This document shows positions 33,868 to 45,400 of a stretch of DNA of 64,000 nucleotides, piece by piece (within the stretch, counting starts at the first letter, position 1; the number at the start of each line of letters is the position of its first letter). The DNA is from Lindgomyces ingoldianus (taxonomy: Eukaryota; Ascomycota; Dothideomycetes; Pleosporales; Lindgomycetaceae), in NCBI RefSeq assembly GCF_010093535.1, contig NW_022985175.1, positions 248,001 through 312,000 of the forward strand. The letters run 5' to 3'. The position numbers and the translations under genes were made by a program. Below the pieces are notes generated by a model, which searched no databases, was not told the DNA's origin, and was given only the letters and a program-made list of their open reading frames with translations.

Positions 33868-35349
33868 CTATAAATTAACCCTTTCTTGGAATTCCCAGTC
33901 TTTTTTCGAAGCCATTCTCTGCTTTGCCCAAACTCTCGGCCCGGTCTCGCCTTCCTCCAACCCATTCTTAAGATCATCGAATATAGTCCGCCATCTCCAT
34001 AAATTCCCATATTCGTTCTTCGTAGTTGGCTCCTCGATAATCCTCACGGCCTCGCGTCCCAGGATTGGCAAGAATTTAAATGCATGTCCAGAGCCTCCAG
34101 AACAGACCATCAAACCCTCGTCCTCTGGGTCCCTATCCATAACAAAATTATTGTCTAGGCTGTCGGTATACCAACAGTTCCTTACACTGGAGATTCCAAA
34201 TGACTTCAAATCGGGGAACAAGTCGCAGACCATACCTTTTATGGCATCAACGGCTTGCTTCGTTATTTGTTCCTCTCGCTTCTCTGGCCAGGATGCGGTT
34301 ACCGGTTGGCTGACGCTTCGAACCTTACCCGCCCGTTCATCCACCACCATCATGTAGTTGGTATATTTAGTTCCTCGATATCCAATCTTCATAACACCAC
34401 TCTCGCTTCGTGGGAATCCACCGAGACCACTACCCTTGCCCCAGCCGCCCCAAGAGTAAACCGCCATATTTTCGGGGGCATATTTCGTCCAAAGGTCCGG
34501 TGTTTCCTCTTTTGGCGGTAGTTGTATGTATGCCACACTCCCAGCCGTGGCTTCTAACATATTTGCAACATGGGGGAGTAATGTTGGCGTCCAAGGTCCA
34601 GCTGCCACCAAGACTAATTCCCCGTAGTGAGAGATTCCATCGGCAGTGTTGATACCGACTGTTTTGCCTTGTGCTGTTCGAATGAAGCCGGTGACGCTAC
34701 CGTTGTCGCCCCCAAGGATCAACTTCACGCTGGTTTTGGATAGCAAATGCAACACCCAGGTGCAAGCTTTGCTCGCGTTCACGAAACCACCTAGTGTATC
34801 GTAGACGCCTACCAATGCCCCTTCCCTTGCTCGTAAGTCCATGGGATCAAACCTTCTCTGCAATCCAAACTGACGTGCTCGCTTTTCGTCATTGGCATCC
34901 CCGATCACATATTGTGTATCGCGCAGCCCTTCTCTCTCTAGGCTCTCCAATGTATCTTCTTCAAACTGGCTTATCTTTCCGTCCTTGCTCAGTCGAAGAA
35001 AGCCACAGTTGTTCCATATTTTGTCCCCCTGCTCAATGCCTCTCGGTAGGTCTTCTTGCTTTGACTTTGCGATCGACTGATTCCACTCATTCCAGATATC
35101 AATGGCTTCGAATGCCAGTTTCTGGTAGAGAAGTTCTTTCCCGTATGATAGTCTCATGACCTTGTTTATGTCGGCGCTCGCTGCGTCTGCGCCATCTAAG
35201 GTTGAGTAGGCATTGCGGAAATAGGGTTGACGGTCGAAGATTGTCACATTCGAATATCCGGATCTATGCAAATAGAGTGCTGTTGATAAGCCAAAGACGC
35301 CGGCACCGACGATGAGAATGGGGGATGTTTTTAAGGGTGGGTTGGCCAT
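33868..35349 (-). CDS. FAD-dependent amino-acid oxidase (sarcosine/L-pipecolate/saccharopine oxidase-like)
   Basis: This intronless gene gives 493 aa from ATG 35349 (MANPPLKTSP); an upstream in-frame GTG was rejected. The N-terminus has the FAD Rossmann fold (ILIVGAGVFGLSTALYLHRSG, GxGxxG at residues 15-20) and an acidic residue after the second strand (TIFDRQ). The C-terminal half has RNCWYTDSLDNNFVMDRDP, where the Cys matches the covalent-flavin cysteine of monomeric sarcosine oxidases, and CSGGSGHAFKFLPILGREA, the flavin-binding tail. Enzymes of this family oxidise N-alkyl amino acids, pipecolate, saccharopine or Amadori products, giving H2O2. The ending RVNL is not a clear peroxisomal PTS1 signal, unlike many relatives. 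Candidates are an Fap2-like oxidase or a fructosyl amino-acid oxidase; I favour the first weakly. Confidence 0.9.
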   Translation of the reverse strand: MANPPLKTSPILIVGAGVFGLSTALYLHRSGYSNVTIFDRQPYFRNAYSTLDGADAASADINKVMRLSYGKELLYQKLAFEAIDIWNEWNQSIAKSKQEDLPRGIEQGDKIWNNCGFLRLSKDGKISQFEEDTLESLEREGLRDTQYVIGDANDEKRARQFGLQRRFDPMDLRAREGALVGVYDTLGGFVNASKACTWVLHLLSKTSVKLILGGDNGSVTGFIRTAQGKTVGINTADGISHYGELVLVAAGPWTPTLLPHVANMLEATAGSVAYIQLPPKEETPDLWTKYAPENMAVYSWGGWGKGSGLGGFPRSESGVMKIGYRGTKYTNYMMVVDERAGKVRSVSQPVTASWPEKREEQITKQAVDAIKGMVCDLFPDLKSFGISSVRNCWYTDSLDNNFVMDRDPEDEGLMVCSGGSGHAFKFLPILGREAVRIIEEPTTKNEYGNLWRWRTIFDDLKNGLEEGETGPRVWAKQRMASKKDWEFQERVNL

Positions 35350-37044
35350 TGTGTCACGTGAAGCGGGGTGAATGTGCACGGCCCTCTGTTTTCTGGAGCT
35401 TTGGGAGGTTGCTGGGGTAAGGTTTTGAGTTGTGATGATGTCCCTCTCCCTAAAATTCTCTTTCTCCTACTAGAGGATTTGATATATATAATTTTTAAAG
35501 CTAAAGAAGGGTCAAACCACGAGCGAGAACATACTTTGCTCAAAGCCAAAGTTGATGCAAGGAGCTGAAGATGGATCAAGATAAGCGAGAAGGCTAACTT
35601 ACTAAGATATTGCGTCTTAATCATATCAAGGACTCAGCCTTTCAACCTTTAGCAGCAAGGCAATGACTTTAGTCTCTTTACACATTTTCCTATAGTTCCG
35701 TCCTCTATACTGTAGAATATAATAACCAACGGTGAAGATAGGCGCTTCAGTGCAACACTGTCACGTGCACCACACCCTCATATGCTATCGAACATGAAGC
35801 TACATCCATGTGCTGTACTAGTCGTTTGTAGGGACTGGCTCATTCTTATTTCACTTTGGATCCTGTCACCAAATTGAGATCACCTATCCTCAACTCTGCA
35901 TTCGCAACAAATGCCACACACCGATAACACCTTCTTCCACCAGGATTTATTTTGGCCTTTCCATTCATCTCGTCCAAGCCACTCTAAACCTTCTTTGAGG
36001 GTACGCCTTTGACTAGGCGAGGGGAACTTCTGTAGAGCATTGCAAGGGCAGGAATGCGATGGCCCAGGACCACTGCCGCCGCCACAGGTCACAGAGCTTA
36101 GGTGGATGGGAGAACCCTGCAGCGAGTTAGGAAGCCCATTCTTAAATTAATTCCAACCCTGCTACAGGCTTTAGTATCTGGAAATCCGCATTTCCTAGTA
36201 CTAAGCTGATTAGGATAATTCCAAATTGGGAGTTCCACTGATAGACTGGCAAGGACAACTTACACACCCCGAGTGCCTGTCTGCATATACGACCTTTGCT
36301 CCTCAGAAGGACTTCCCTCGTACTGTATCCTCTATCTCTTAACGTATTCATGACGTCAGATCCATGCCTGTTGGTAATAGTGTTTGTTTTTCCAGTAATA
36401 GTATTCTCCTCTTTGTATGCTCTTCCTTAGACAATCGAGTATCAAAGCACACATCTCAACAAGGAGGACACTTGGAAATATCATAGCTAGGTGTTCGGGC
36501 ACAATTCCGCGTTTCCGTTCTTCGATACTTGAGTTATCGGTGGAATATGGGTGTGGAAACTGAAAAAGAGGAAGGAGCGCCGGAAGCTGGACTACTTGGC
36601 TTTGAAAGCTGGTAGCTAACCTCCTGATGAAGGTGCATGCAAGAGGATTTGATGAGCATATATAGCCGCACCGTAATTTCACCGATATACCTGTGTTCGG
36701 TAACACTATGGCTGTGCACTGTGAGGAGCTATGTTTTCGAGGATGCTGAGGAAGTCATCTTGGGACATTGGTTCTTTCCTGCCCTCTTATAACGCGGCAG
36801 CACCTGTCTTCCCATCAGCATCGACTTCCACTCCCGAACAGCCACTTCTGGTTTTGCTACAGTGCGATCTCCATCTTGGAATAGGAAGTGGCCTCATTCA
36901 CTCTGGGTCTCGGTGTGGCCATAACAAAAGGCGTCCCGCACCCGCTCGCTCGCTATCTTTCTTCCACCAAACATCAAACAACTCCATTCATACACGCGAC
37001 ATCACAACTTAGCATCACTCGCGTTCAAGTCTAAATCAATCACA
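35350..37044. other. Intergenic region, no recognised gene
   Basis: Open frames at 35880-36092 and 36356-36706 (-) are short and motif-free. From 36900 to 37044 the sequence becomes pyrimidine-rich and C/A-rich, typical of the 5' leader of the next gene. Confidence 0.4.
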
Positions 37045-37741
37045 ATGGTTATCGCTTCTCCCATCGTGCAGACGATTTCGACAACCTTCTTCGGAAGCAC
37101 CACAGTCTCTTCACCTTCAACCACCTTTACCTCGACCTACTCCATCCCTACAACCTTTACCGCCACCATTACGCCCGATCCATTGCTGGTTGAAATCGTC
37201 GACCCACACGCCGATAATAAGTCATCCATCGGTGATCCCATCACGCTCGCTATACTGTCGTAAGTTGTGTTCCATCATCCGCAAGATATCTCCTGCTAAT
37301 ATAGACGCAGTCTTCTCGTTGCCACACTCTTAGGAGGACTTTTGTCAATACTGTTCCCCTTGCATTCTCCGATCAAATTCTCCTAACGCAGAATGCAGGT
37401 ACTGGTGCCTCCGCAGGCACAGGAAGCATGAGAAGCGCGACGCCGAAGCCCAGAAGCAACTACCCACAGACGACGATGACACCGAAAATGAACCCCCGGC
37501 CGTCTTGAACAAGACGGCGCAGCAACCAGAGCCTCGCCGCAGTACGATGCCAGCCCAAGATCCTACCAATCCCGAGCAAAATCCCACCCCAGCCCAAAAA
37601 GATGTGGCACCGCCCGAGCCGAGTATGCAGCCTCAAGAACCTGCTCCGCCAGCTCAACAACCCACGACTCAAGATCCTGCAACTCGGCAAGGAACCAAAT
37701 CAAATGACCTACCACCGATTCAGGAAGCCGATAAAGCGTGA
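37045..37741 (+). CDS. Single-pass membrane protein with Ser/Thr-rich N-terminus and Pro/Gln-rich tail
   Basis: I recognise no named family. The model joins 37045-37259, 37311-37343 and 37399-37741 into 196 aa. The first intron is well formed (GTAAGT, GCTAAT branch, GACGCAG). The second (37344-37398) has a weak GTCAAT donor but a CCTAAC branch. Residues 1-55 are rich in S and T (STTFFGSTTVSSPSTTFTST), a likely O-glycosylated segment. A hydrophobic helix near residues 66-85 (ITLAILSLLVATLLGGLL) is followed at once by YWCLRRHRKHEKR, a strong stop-transfer signal. The tail is acidic and then P/Q-rich. No N-terminal signal peptide is seen, so a type III membrane topology is likely. The layout resembles fungal cell-wall sensor-like proteins without a WSC domain. 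Confidence 0.65.
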
Positions 37742-40064
37742 GGGGGAGACGCCGTGAGGTGGCCACCTGGTGTCTAGTGTTTCGAGAAGCTTAGATTATA
37801 CCTGTCAAAGCTTGATTGGTTCGTGGCGATGGGTCTTGGGCTGGTGGTGTTTTTACCCGTTCTCTTTTGTGGTCCCCAGTCAGCAATGACCTCTATCCCT
37901 AACTTCCCGTAATTGCTTTCCCCGTTGTTCTTAATTTCCGTCTCTTAATGATAATGTTTGTATCCACCGTTCATGATCTGGCCTACCGCTTTGTTGTTGC
38001 TCGTGTTTGCTGTACTTTCCCTAAACAAGCAGGAGTTTTGTATAGCCGTTGCGTGATGAGCCTTGCATGTTGCCTGCGGCTTACTTTTGGAAGGAAATAG
38101 CACGGATGCTCTTAATACGGGACTTCTTATCTTCCAAGGTCATTTAACGGCCAAGTCACATGACTTTATTAGAAATCAAAGGCCCATACTGCTTGCAGTA
38201 ACGGAGCTCTCCAAGCTCTAGTCACCTACACTACTTTGACCCACTGCTGCCTTAGCTATGCCACATGCTGCGGCCTAGAACTATTTCTGGCCTTAAGTCA
38301 CATGACGGGTTCACATAGTTCTATATAAACCCGTAGTCGCCCTCTTTTGGCAATCAATCCGGTTCCTCATACCTCTGGTGCTCCTCCTAGCTTCGCACAT
38401 ACCCTATGGCAAACTCCTAAAGCTTCTGTTACCCCAAGGTTCCGAAGTGTTCTAGGATCAACTTAGAAGTTAGATGAGCAATTGATACACGCCGGAGTTC
38501 TAACATTCGGAGCGCAAAATATATCAGAAACATGCAGGGAAGGTTCCCCAACCACTTCACGAGTTAAATGCTCAAATATTTTTGGCTGTTTAATTTTCTC
38601 TTTCCCGAGGAAGTAAACCGCCATTCACTGAAAGAATATTCTAAGCATCGACCCACGCAAACCGTGATGTATTGTCCTCTCTCCGAAAGAGTGCTCAAAA
38701 GGGATGTGGGTAGTCTGATCTCGCCGGATGACTATCACGTGAGGTCAGGATGAATCCTAGGTAATTTTAATTACGATATCTCACCTTGCCACAGAGGCGT
38801 AGCAGCTTCGCGTTGTATCAGTGACTAAGATCTGTTGGCTGGGATGGAGAAGGGAGTAGCTACTAGCCACCTCTTGTTTGTTGCTTGAGCACGCATATCG
38901 TGACACTAAGAAGTAATCACCTAAGTGCTATATCTTCTAGCAGTGTGCAGTATAGTGCGGGTATACGAAAATTACAGGTATTTAAATCTTACAGTAACTT
39001 GTAATTAAGCAAGTCCTAAGAAGATATTATATTGTATATGAACTACTCTGTACTTTAACTATAATATTCAGATTAATATTGCCTAGTTTTTAAAGTCCTG
39101 TTGTTACACAACAAATATAGCAGCAATGAGAGCGTAGCGCACATTGTAGCACGATTAGCACTTATGAGCATGCATCCTGCCTTAGATAATCCCCAGGTGT
39201 TTCTGGAAGATCAACATCTCTGCATGGCGCGCAATTTAATCTATAATCGCATGCATCAAGTCCGTGAGCGATTTTGTGGACGCTTATCCTTCGACCTACA
39301 CCAACAAACGTGGCAATCTATCCATATGGACATCGGCGTCCGAACATATCCAACGTTCCACGACGTGATCATCTAAACTCTGACCAATGATCAGCCGCAA
39401 CATATATTAAACAAAAAACTGGGTAAATTTGTTTGCGGTCGAGGCTTCTCTTTTAGTAACTATGCCAAGAACCAATGTTTTTGATAGGGAAGTATGCGCT
39501 GAAGATATTTTAGATAATGGACTACGGCGCTGTGCCGTAATATGTGCTGAAGTTTGCCTTCTTTCTCGACCGCCGCTGCCTCTACGGCAGTGTAAATGTA
39601 GGCCTATTCATAACACCGAATTGCTAGTTTTCATATCGGCCAGAAGCGGGCCAAACACACGTATACAAGGTCAGATCTCAGCCGAACTCAAGGTTCAGCA
39701 TGGGTCTGCCACACATCGCTTCTGGCAGTTAGTCTGCGCAAAGCCACATGCTGCCTTTACTTGGTATATAATCAGCACAATACTGTGCGTCTAACATGTC
39801 CAAGCCCCTTCATCTTGTGTGGGTGGCGACTCAAGCTCCAGCCACTCATGAACGCCCAAAAGCTTCTTTCCACTCCACAATCCGCGAAAGCGGGAACCTG
39901 CCAAGATAAAGCCGTTTTAATAGTGCCATATACGTCCCGAGCTCGACTTATGTAATACTTTTTTGCACCTTCACAATCTGAACAATCTAAATCCAACGTT
40001 GAAGGTGAAGAACTTTTCCCAGTAGGTTTGTCTCCACCTACAGAGGTTCTAAAGGCGGTGCCAT
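37742..40064. other. Intergenic region with coding-like remnants
   Basis: No intact gene is recognised. Two AAGTCACATGAC sites precede a TATATAAA at about 38322. Coding-like but unplaced frames occur at 39101-39376 (+) and at 39793-39996 (-). In the latter, two minus-strand frames both look protein-like (TIKTALSWQVPAFADCGVER and KKLLGVHEWLELESPPTQDE), as in a gene with a frameshift. Confidence 0.4.
38153..38305. promoter_or_regulatory. Two AAGTCACATGAC sites upstream of a TATA box
   Basis: The dodecamer occurs exactly at 38153-38164 and 38294-38305, each time shortly after GGCC. A TATATAAA lies about 15 bp beyond the second. No long open frame follows, so the transcript, if any, is unknown. 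Confidence 0.35.
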
Positions 40065-41085
40065 TCAGCTATCTGCCATGGGATCGAAAGGCGGTTCATC
40101 GAACTCAATCACAGGCCTGTCCGTCGGTCTCAATATCCACCCACTAGGAAAGATGCTCCCATCAATTCTATGTTCAGCTGCCACCTCCAACAACCGATCA
40201 TAGTCGCGACACTGGTGCTGCACGTTGAAGTTTGGGTGCGGGATATAGTGACCTTTTAGCCAATTGTATGTTATCAGATTTGCGTCCGCATCACACATGA
40301 GTTTTTGTCGAAGGATGTCTGCACAGTGGTCGATATGGTCTCGCCATTCATCGGGGTGTTGTCTAGAGTACGTGGAGTCTTCGGTGTAGTAGTCTGGGTA
40401 CGTTGCCATCCAAAGGCTTTTCTACAGACACTTCAGTGAAAGTTCGACTCCTGTCAGATGGCGACTTACCACGCAATGAATCAGATGGATGGCTTCAAAC
40501 ATCGCAAGCCGACCACCGCCAACATCCAGTGGTGCTACGGCTGCAAATCTAGACGCGTTTAACTTTTGAAACACATCTTCAGAAATGCGCATCACTCCCA
40601 CTATTACGCATGTCAGTTTCTATATGCACGCAACCAAGATTCGGGGTTCATACTTGGAAGAATTCGAGCCCAAGCCTTGTCTACAGCTTCTGAAGGAGGG
40701 CCTTTGAAAATTGAGGAACGATCAAAGGTACCGTTGAATCGAATGATACGACTTGGCGGATGATAACCCATGATCAGAGCTTTGGTCAAAATCGATGTTG
40801 GTCAATTCTATAGAGTTGTTTTGAGAAGCTTCAGCACTTACACCAACTATCCAAACATGGCTGGCTATGTCGAGATCGGATATAGAGGCCGGATATAAGA
40901 AACGACGCAGAGAAAGAAAACAGAATTAGATGGGTCACCCACGGTAAACCGCTCTTGAAGCACTGACGCTGCGGACGTGGTGCTTCATTAAGTTGAGTGT
41001 TATTTTCGTCAATGAGGTGTTCGAAATTGCTTGTGGGAGTTAAATCAAACGAATCATCTACTGGAACCTGAAAATATGAGTTCAT
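40065..41085 (-). CDS. UstYa-family (DUF3328) oxidase
   Basis: UstYa-type proteins are membrane-anchored, copper-dependent oxidases that cyclise or modify fungal RiPP peptides (ustiloxin, phomopsin, asperipin) and some other metabolites. Four exons join in frame: 40842-41085, 40654-40779, 40470-40600 and 40065-40421, giving 285 aa. A single transmembrane helix lies at residues 49-69 (WVTHLILFSFSASFLISGLYI). Then come the family segments IIRFNGTFDRSSIFKGPPSEAVDKAW, both hallmark HxxHC motifs (HLIHC at 162-166 and HIDHC at 196-200), YPDYY between them, DILRQKLMCDADANLITYNW after the second, and HPNFNVQHQCRDYD. All metal-binding residues are present, so it should be active. It is divergent from a tiny secreted-peptide gene across 428 bp, which is the typical precursor/oxidase pairing. 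The four spliced exons leave no frame lesion. Confidence 0.93.
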
Positions 41086-41260
41086 ATCGTAGGTATGGCG
41101 GATGGAAGCTTCACTGGAGATTCATAATGCGGATTGAGTAAGAATGTGGGCTATATGTCATGCAGAGAAACTGGAATGGTGCGGGAGTGGGATAGAGCGA
41201 GGAGGTATTCCTTTCACGCGCTAATGCAAGACGTCTTCTGGAAGGATGTCCGCTAAATTA

Positions 41261-41341
41261 AGAAAGCGAAGGCATGAGTGGGCAGTGTTGGAATACCACA
41301 TTCTACCAGGGTATCTACACGATATCAATAATTCGCTTTCT
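41261..41341. promoter_or_regulatory. Inverted pair AGAAAGCGAA / TTCGCTTTCT in the divergent promoter
   Basis: AGAAAGCGAA at 41261-41270 and its exact reverse complement at 41332-41341 are separated by 61 bp, in the spacer between the UstYa gene and the small-peptide gene. They could bind one regulator that drives both genes. The evidence is symmetry and position only. Confidence 0.4.
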
Positions 41342-41513
41342 AAGAGGGGTCCCGACATCCTTGTTTAATTTAAAAAACTGCAGGGCCTATTCTGGGGGCG
41401 AAAATATTGTTATGTCGAGTTGCCTCTATTTAATACTCAGCTTAATCGTCGACTCCCTTCTAATCTGTACATACCCCAAAGAGCAACACTCAGACGAATC
41501 ACGAGCACGCAAA

Positions 41514-41746
41514 ATGCAGCTGCGATACTGGTTTGTAGCTCTCCTGCCCCTTGCTGTTGGTGCACCAATAGCCTCAAACAGTACGTGCAAACTCTTTTTA
41601 TCCCTATGCCTCTATTTAAAGTCGTCGTTCTAGTCAAGACCCGCCATGCGATACCTTTGGAGGAAGCCGAGAAAAGCCCCATGCCTTCCACAAAAGTGCC
41701 CGCTATGTTTTATAAATACGGCGCGGATACTATCGAGCGGGAGTAA
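41514..41746 (+). CDS. Candidate RiPP precursor: short secreted peptide with FYKYG motif
   Basis: The model has two exons, 41514-41580 and 41634-41746, with a 53-nt intron (GTACGT...TTCTAG; the branch site is weak), giving 59 aa. Residues 1-18 are a signal peptide: basic start (MQLR), hydrophobic core (YWFVALLPLAVG), then APIA. The mature part is short and polar, with a Glu-rich segment (PLEEAEK), then KVPAMFYKYGADTIERE and the stop. A cluster of aromatic residues (F48, Y49, Y51) near the C-terminus resembles the Tyr/Phe-rich cores that UstYa enzymes crosslink (asperipin FYYTGY, ustiloxin YAIG, as described in the literature). There is one copy only and no KR Kex2 sites, unlike most known dikaritin precursors. 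It lies between the divergent UstYa gene and a co-directional ABC transporter. Function is inferred from context; splicing is the main uncertainty. Confidence 0.55.
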
Positions 41747-42415
41747 GGTTTCAAAGTATGTCTCAAAACAGCTTGGAATATGGGAAAGGAGCGAACGATG
41801 AGACGGAGGGCTATCTAGACCCTTCGAGAATACAGATTAGGGAGGGGTGAAATATGACATCCATTTGCAATGCACGATATTGTATCGCATGCAGGGAACT
41901 AATAATCTTGAAACATTTTCCTGTCATGTTTCTGTCATCTTGTGAATTTGTATAAAGACCTCAGTTCGCAAGAACCAGAGGTCTGGTGCAACTTTTCTGC
42001 CGGGGTTTTGGAATACATAATTCCCTGTCTGCTCATGCTCGCCCTAAGTGAAGGATCACCTTCCCAGAAAATATTCCTGCTCTCCCGAGTGAGGAGACAG
42101 GGAGCTTCGAAGGCAAGCACGGAAGGCAAACGGTTGCCTTCCCCTGCAGAGTAACGGGTGCGGCTGAGGCACAGTTCTGTCTTAATTATGCCAACACCAA
42201 ACTTATCATCCTACATTTGCCGATTGGAGGGAGAAACTCCGTGCCTCTAGCTAGATAAGAAATTCTTTACGAAAAGGTCTCCTCACCTAGATATTATAGC
42301 CCTTTGGGTTTGCCGTCTCGTACTTCTCCGTACAGTCCGACGCACTCGGCTCAATTTCGACGCCACATCACCATCGAACACGATTGAAATATTCTTCAAG
42401 TCAGCTAATGGAGAC
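41747..42415. other. Spacer between the small-peptide gene and the ABC transporter
   Basis: I see no recognised gene. It must carry the terminator of the small gene and the transporter promoter. A 70-codon frame at 41942-42154 has no motif. Confidence 0.4.
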
Positions 42416-45400
42416 ATGTTTTTTGAAAAGCGCAAACTCTCAGGACATTCGGATAAATTCATTCAGTCAACCAGGCAGACAGCACGAATGGCTCTCACGA
42501 TTATTCTCCAATGTCTCGGTACGCTTGCTGCGTTTGGCGCCGGAACAGCTCGACCACTGATGACCATCATTTTTGGTGAGCTTGTTAACGCATATAACGA
42601 CACTTCAGACAAAGAAGTTTTGAATCATCTCAAGAATGTGGTCGATAAGAAGGTCTTTATTCTCTTGATTCTCTTTCTTGGGCAGTGGGTCCTTGTGTTC
42701 ACGTACGGATCCCTATTTTCTATCGCCGCACTACGATACACCGTGAACCTTCGGGCTTCCTATCTCAAGGCGTTTATCTCTCAGGATATTGAAGAAGCCA
42801 AAGAATCTAAGGCGGCTACCGATCTCTCGTCGAATATAGGAGTGATAGAGGATGCCATTTCCGAAAAGCTTGGAACCGTGCTTCAGGCCCTCGCGACTGT
42901 GGTCTCATCGTTTATTATCGCTTTCCTTCGGAGCTGGAAATTAGCCTTAGTTCTGTCCACGAGTATCTTCTTTTTGATCTTCAAAGATCTGATAACATCC
43001 CTTCTCGATGCGCGGATTGAGAAAAAGTGTCAAAACGTCGCCTTGCAAGCTGCAGAGCTCGCCGAAGAGTGTTTTACGGGCATCCGCACAATCGCCTCCT
43101 GCTGCGCGGAAGAAAAGGTGAACGCCCAGTATGAACGAATTTTAGATCAAGTTAAGAAGGAAGAGCTGCGCAAAAGTTCCATTCCCGCCATACAGTACTC
43201 CGTTAGCGCCTTCGTTATTCATGTACGTAAGTTTGAGCTACACATACTAGGGTCTCTCCAGTCTGTTTCAAAGGCGCCACTTAAGTGGTGCTTCAGAATG
43301 TTGTTCATTGAGAATTATCTCGTATTTGTCTCTATGCACGTCTGCTAACGGTCCTCCCACTGTAGGCCGTGTACAGCCTTTCATTCTGGTATGGTACAAA
43401 GCTTCTCAGTCGTGAAGAAATCGATAGTGGTGGGTCGATCCTCATGTATGTCGGAATGTTAAATGTCCCACTTATCATGCTAACGAACAATTACAGCGTC
43501 TTGCTATGCATGAATAGTGCGACAAATGCTTTGAGATCGTTGATCCCCACATACAGCATTTTAGCTAAAGGCAAAGCTGCACACGCATCGCTTATGCGGG
43601 TTATTAACGCGGTACCTAGACTAAACCCGTTTTCTACTGAGGGCCTCGTCCTCGATGCGCTATATTCGCGTATCAAATTTCAAGATGTAGAGTTTTCGTA
43701 TCCAAGTCGCCCATCTGTGAAGATTTTAAACAGGTTGAACTTGACGTTGGGAGCTGGAAAGACCACTGCAATTATTGGAGCTAGTGGGTCAGGCAAAAGT
43801 ACTCTTGTGTCTCTTCTGGAGAGATGGTACGATGCGCAGTCGGGATGTATTCAGATAAACGGTGTCGACATCCGTTCCTATAACCTCAAGTCGTTAAGAA
43901 GCAATATTCGTGTCGTTCAACAGGTAAATTCACTGCCGAACCCAGGAAATTTTCAATCCACTTATCGCGGTGTAGGACTCAGTCCTGTTTAACGACTCTG
44001 TTTTCAACAACGTTGCCTATGGTCTCATCGGCAGTGAACTCTACGACATGTCTGATAATGATAAACGACGGCTCGTTGTCAAAGTTTGCAAGGATGTTCA
44101 GGCCCATGACTTTATCCAACAACTTCCTCAGGGCTACAATACAATTGTCGGCATCCGCGGTAGTCTGCTAAGCGGAGGGCAAAGACAGAGGATTGCTATT
44201 GCTCGTGCCCTAATATCTAATCCCGTCATACTCATATTCGATGAAGCTACCTCTTCACTTGACGCAGAATCCGAATGTCTCGTACAAGCAGCCATCGACC
44301 GGGTCTCCCGAGGGCGGACAACCCTGACGATAGCCCATAAGCTTGCAACCATCAAGCGAGCAGATCGTATCGTACTTCTAAAGAACGGCGTAGTCAGTGA
44401 GGAACGGACACATGAGAGTTTACTGCGTACTAGCGATGCATACCTTAAAATTTGGATAGCACAAAATCTGACACTGGAGGGACGCTGGTCACAAGATCTC
44501 CGCAAATCAGACGATAGTGATGTGTCTGCATCTCGGGGATTTGACTCCGATCCCGAAAACGATCTTAAACGGAACAAGGTGACGGATGGAAGCGAGATTG
44601 TAGGAGTGGACATGACCGAGGAGTACTCAATGTCGTTCATGGAGACGTCGAAGCGCGTAATAAAAGCTAGTCCGCTTTTGCAGTTTATTTTTTACTCAAG
44701 TTTCATAGTTTGCTTTGTTGCCGGTTTGGTCTATCCCGCAGACTCGATTGTTTTTGGAGAAACCCTTACTTCGTGGCAAAAGCATGGTAGCCAAATGGTG
44801 CAAGCGATCAACTTCTGGTCTCTAATGTTCTTTATACTTGGAATAGTTGGATTCTTTGCATTTTTCTCGGTTGGATCGCTCTCGTCGATCGGAGGCACTA
44901 TCACCGCTCGGATTTATCGTGGAAAATATTTCGGAGCATTGGTCGAGCAACCCGCCTCCTTTTTCGATAAAGATATCCACACTCCTGGATTTCTCGTGGC
45001 ACGCCTTTCCACCGATCCAAGTTACCTCCAAGGATTTGTTACTGTCCTAAGTTCTCTGGCCGTTAGTGTGATAAACCTGGGTTCGTTCCTCATACTAGCA
45101 CCGATATTTTCCTGGAGATTTGCTCTCGTCGCAATGTTTGGAACGCTTCCAGTCATCATAATAGCAAGCTTTCTAAGAGTTCGATCCCAGATAAGGAAAA
45201 ACAAAAGCTTGAGCGAACCTTTGATGGATAGTGCACAATATGCTGCTGAGGTGATTGCAAATATCAGGACTGTTTCGTCCTTTGCAATGGAAGGAGAAGT
45301 TTGTAGGACGATGGAGAGAAAGATGGAAAGCTCGCTGCCGGCCTTTTACAGGAGTCTCCTAGTGACAATGCCGCTTTTCGCTCTCTCGCAAAGTGGGAAT

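Noticed and set aside
36356..36706. 116-codon minus-strand frame
   Set aside because: No recognisable family, overlaps a second motif-free frame, and the composition is not coding-like.
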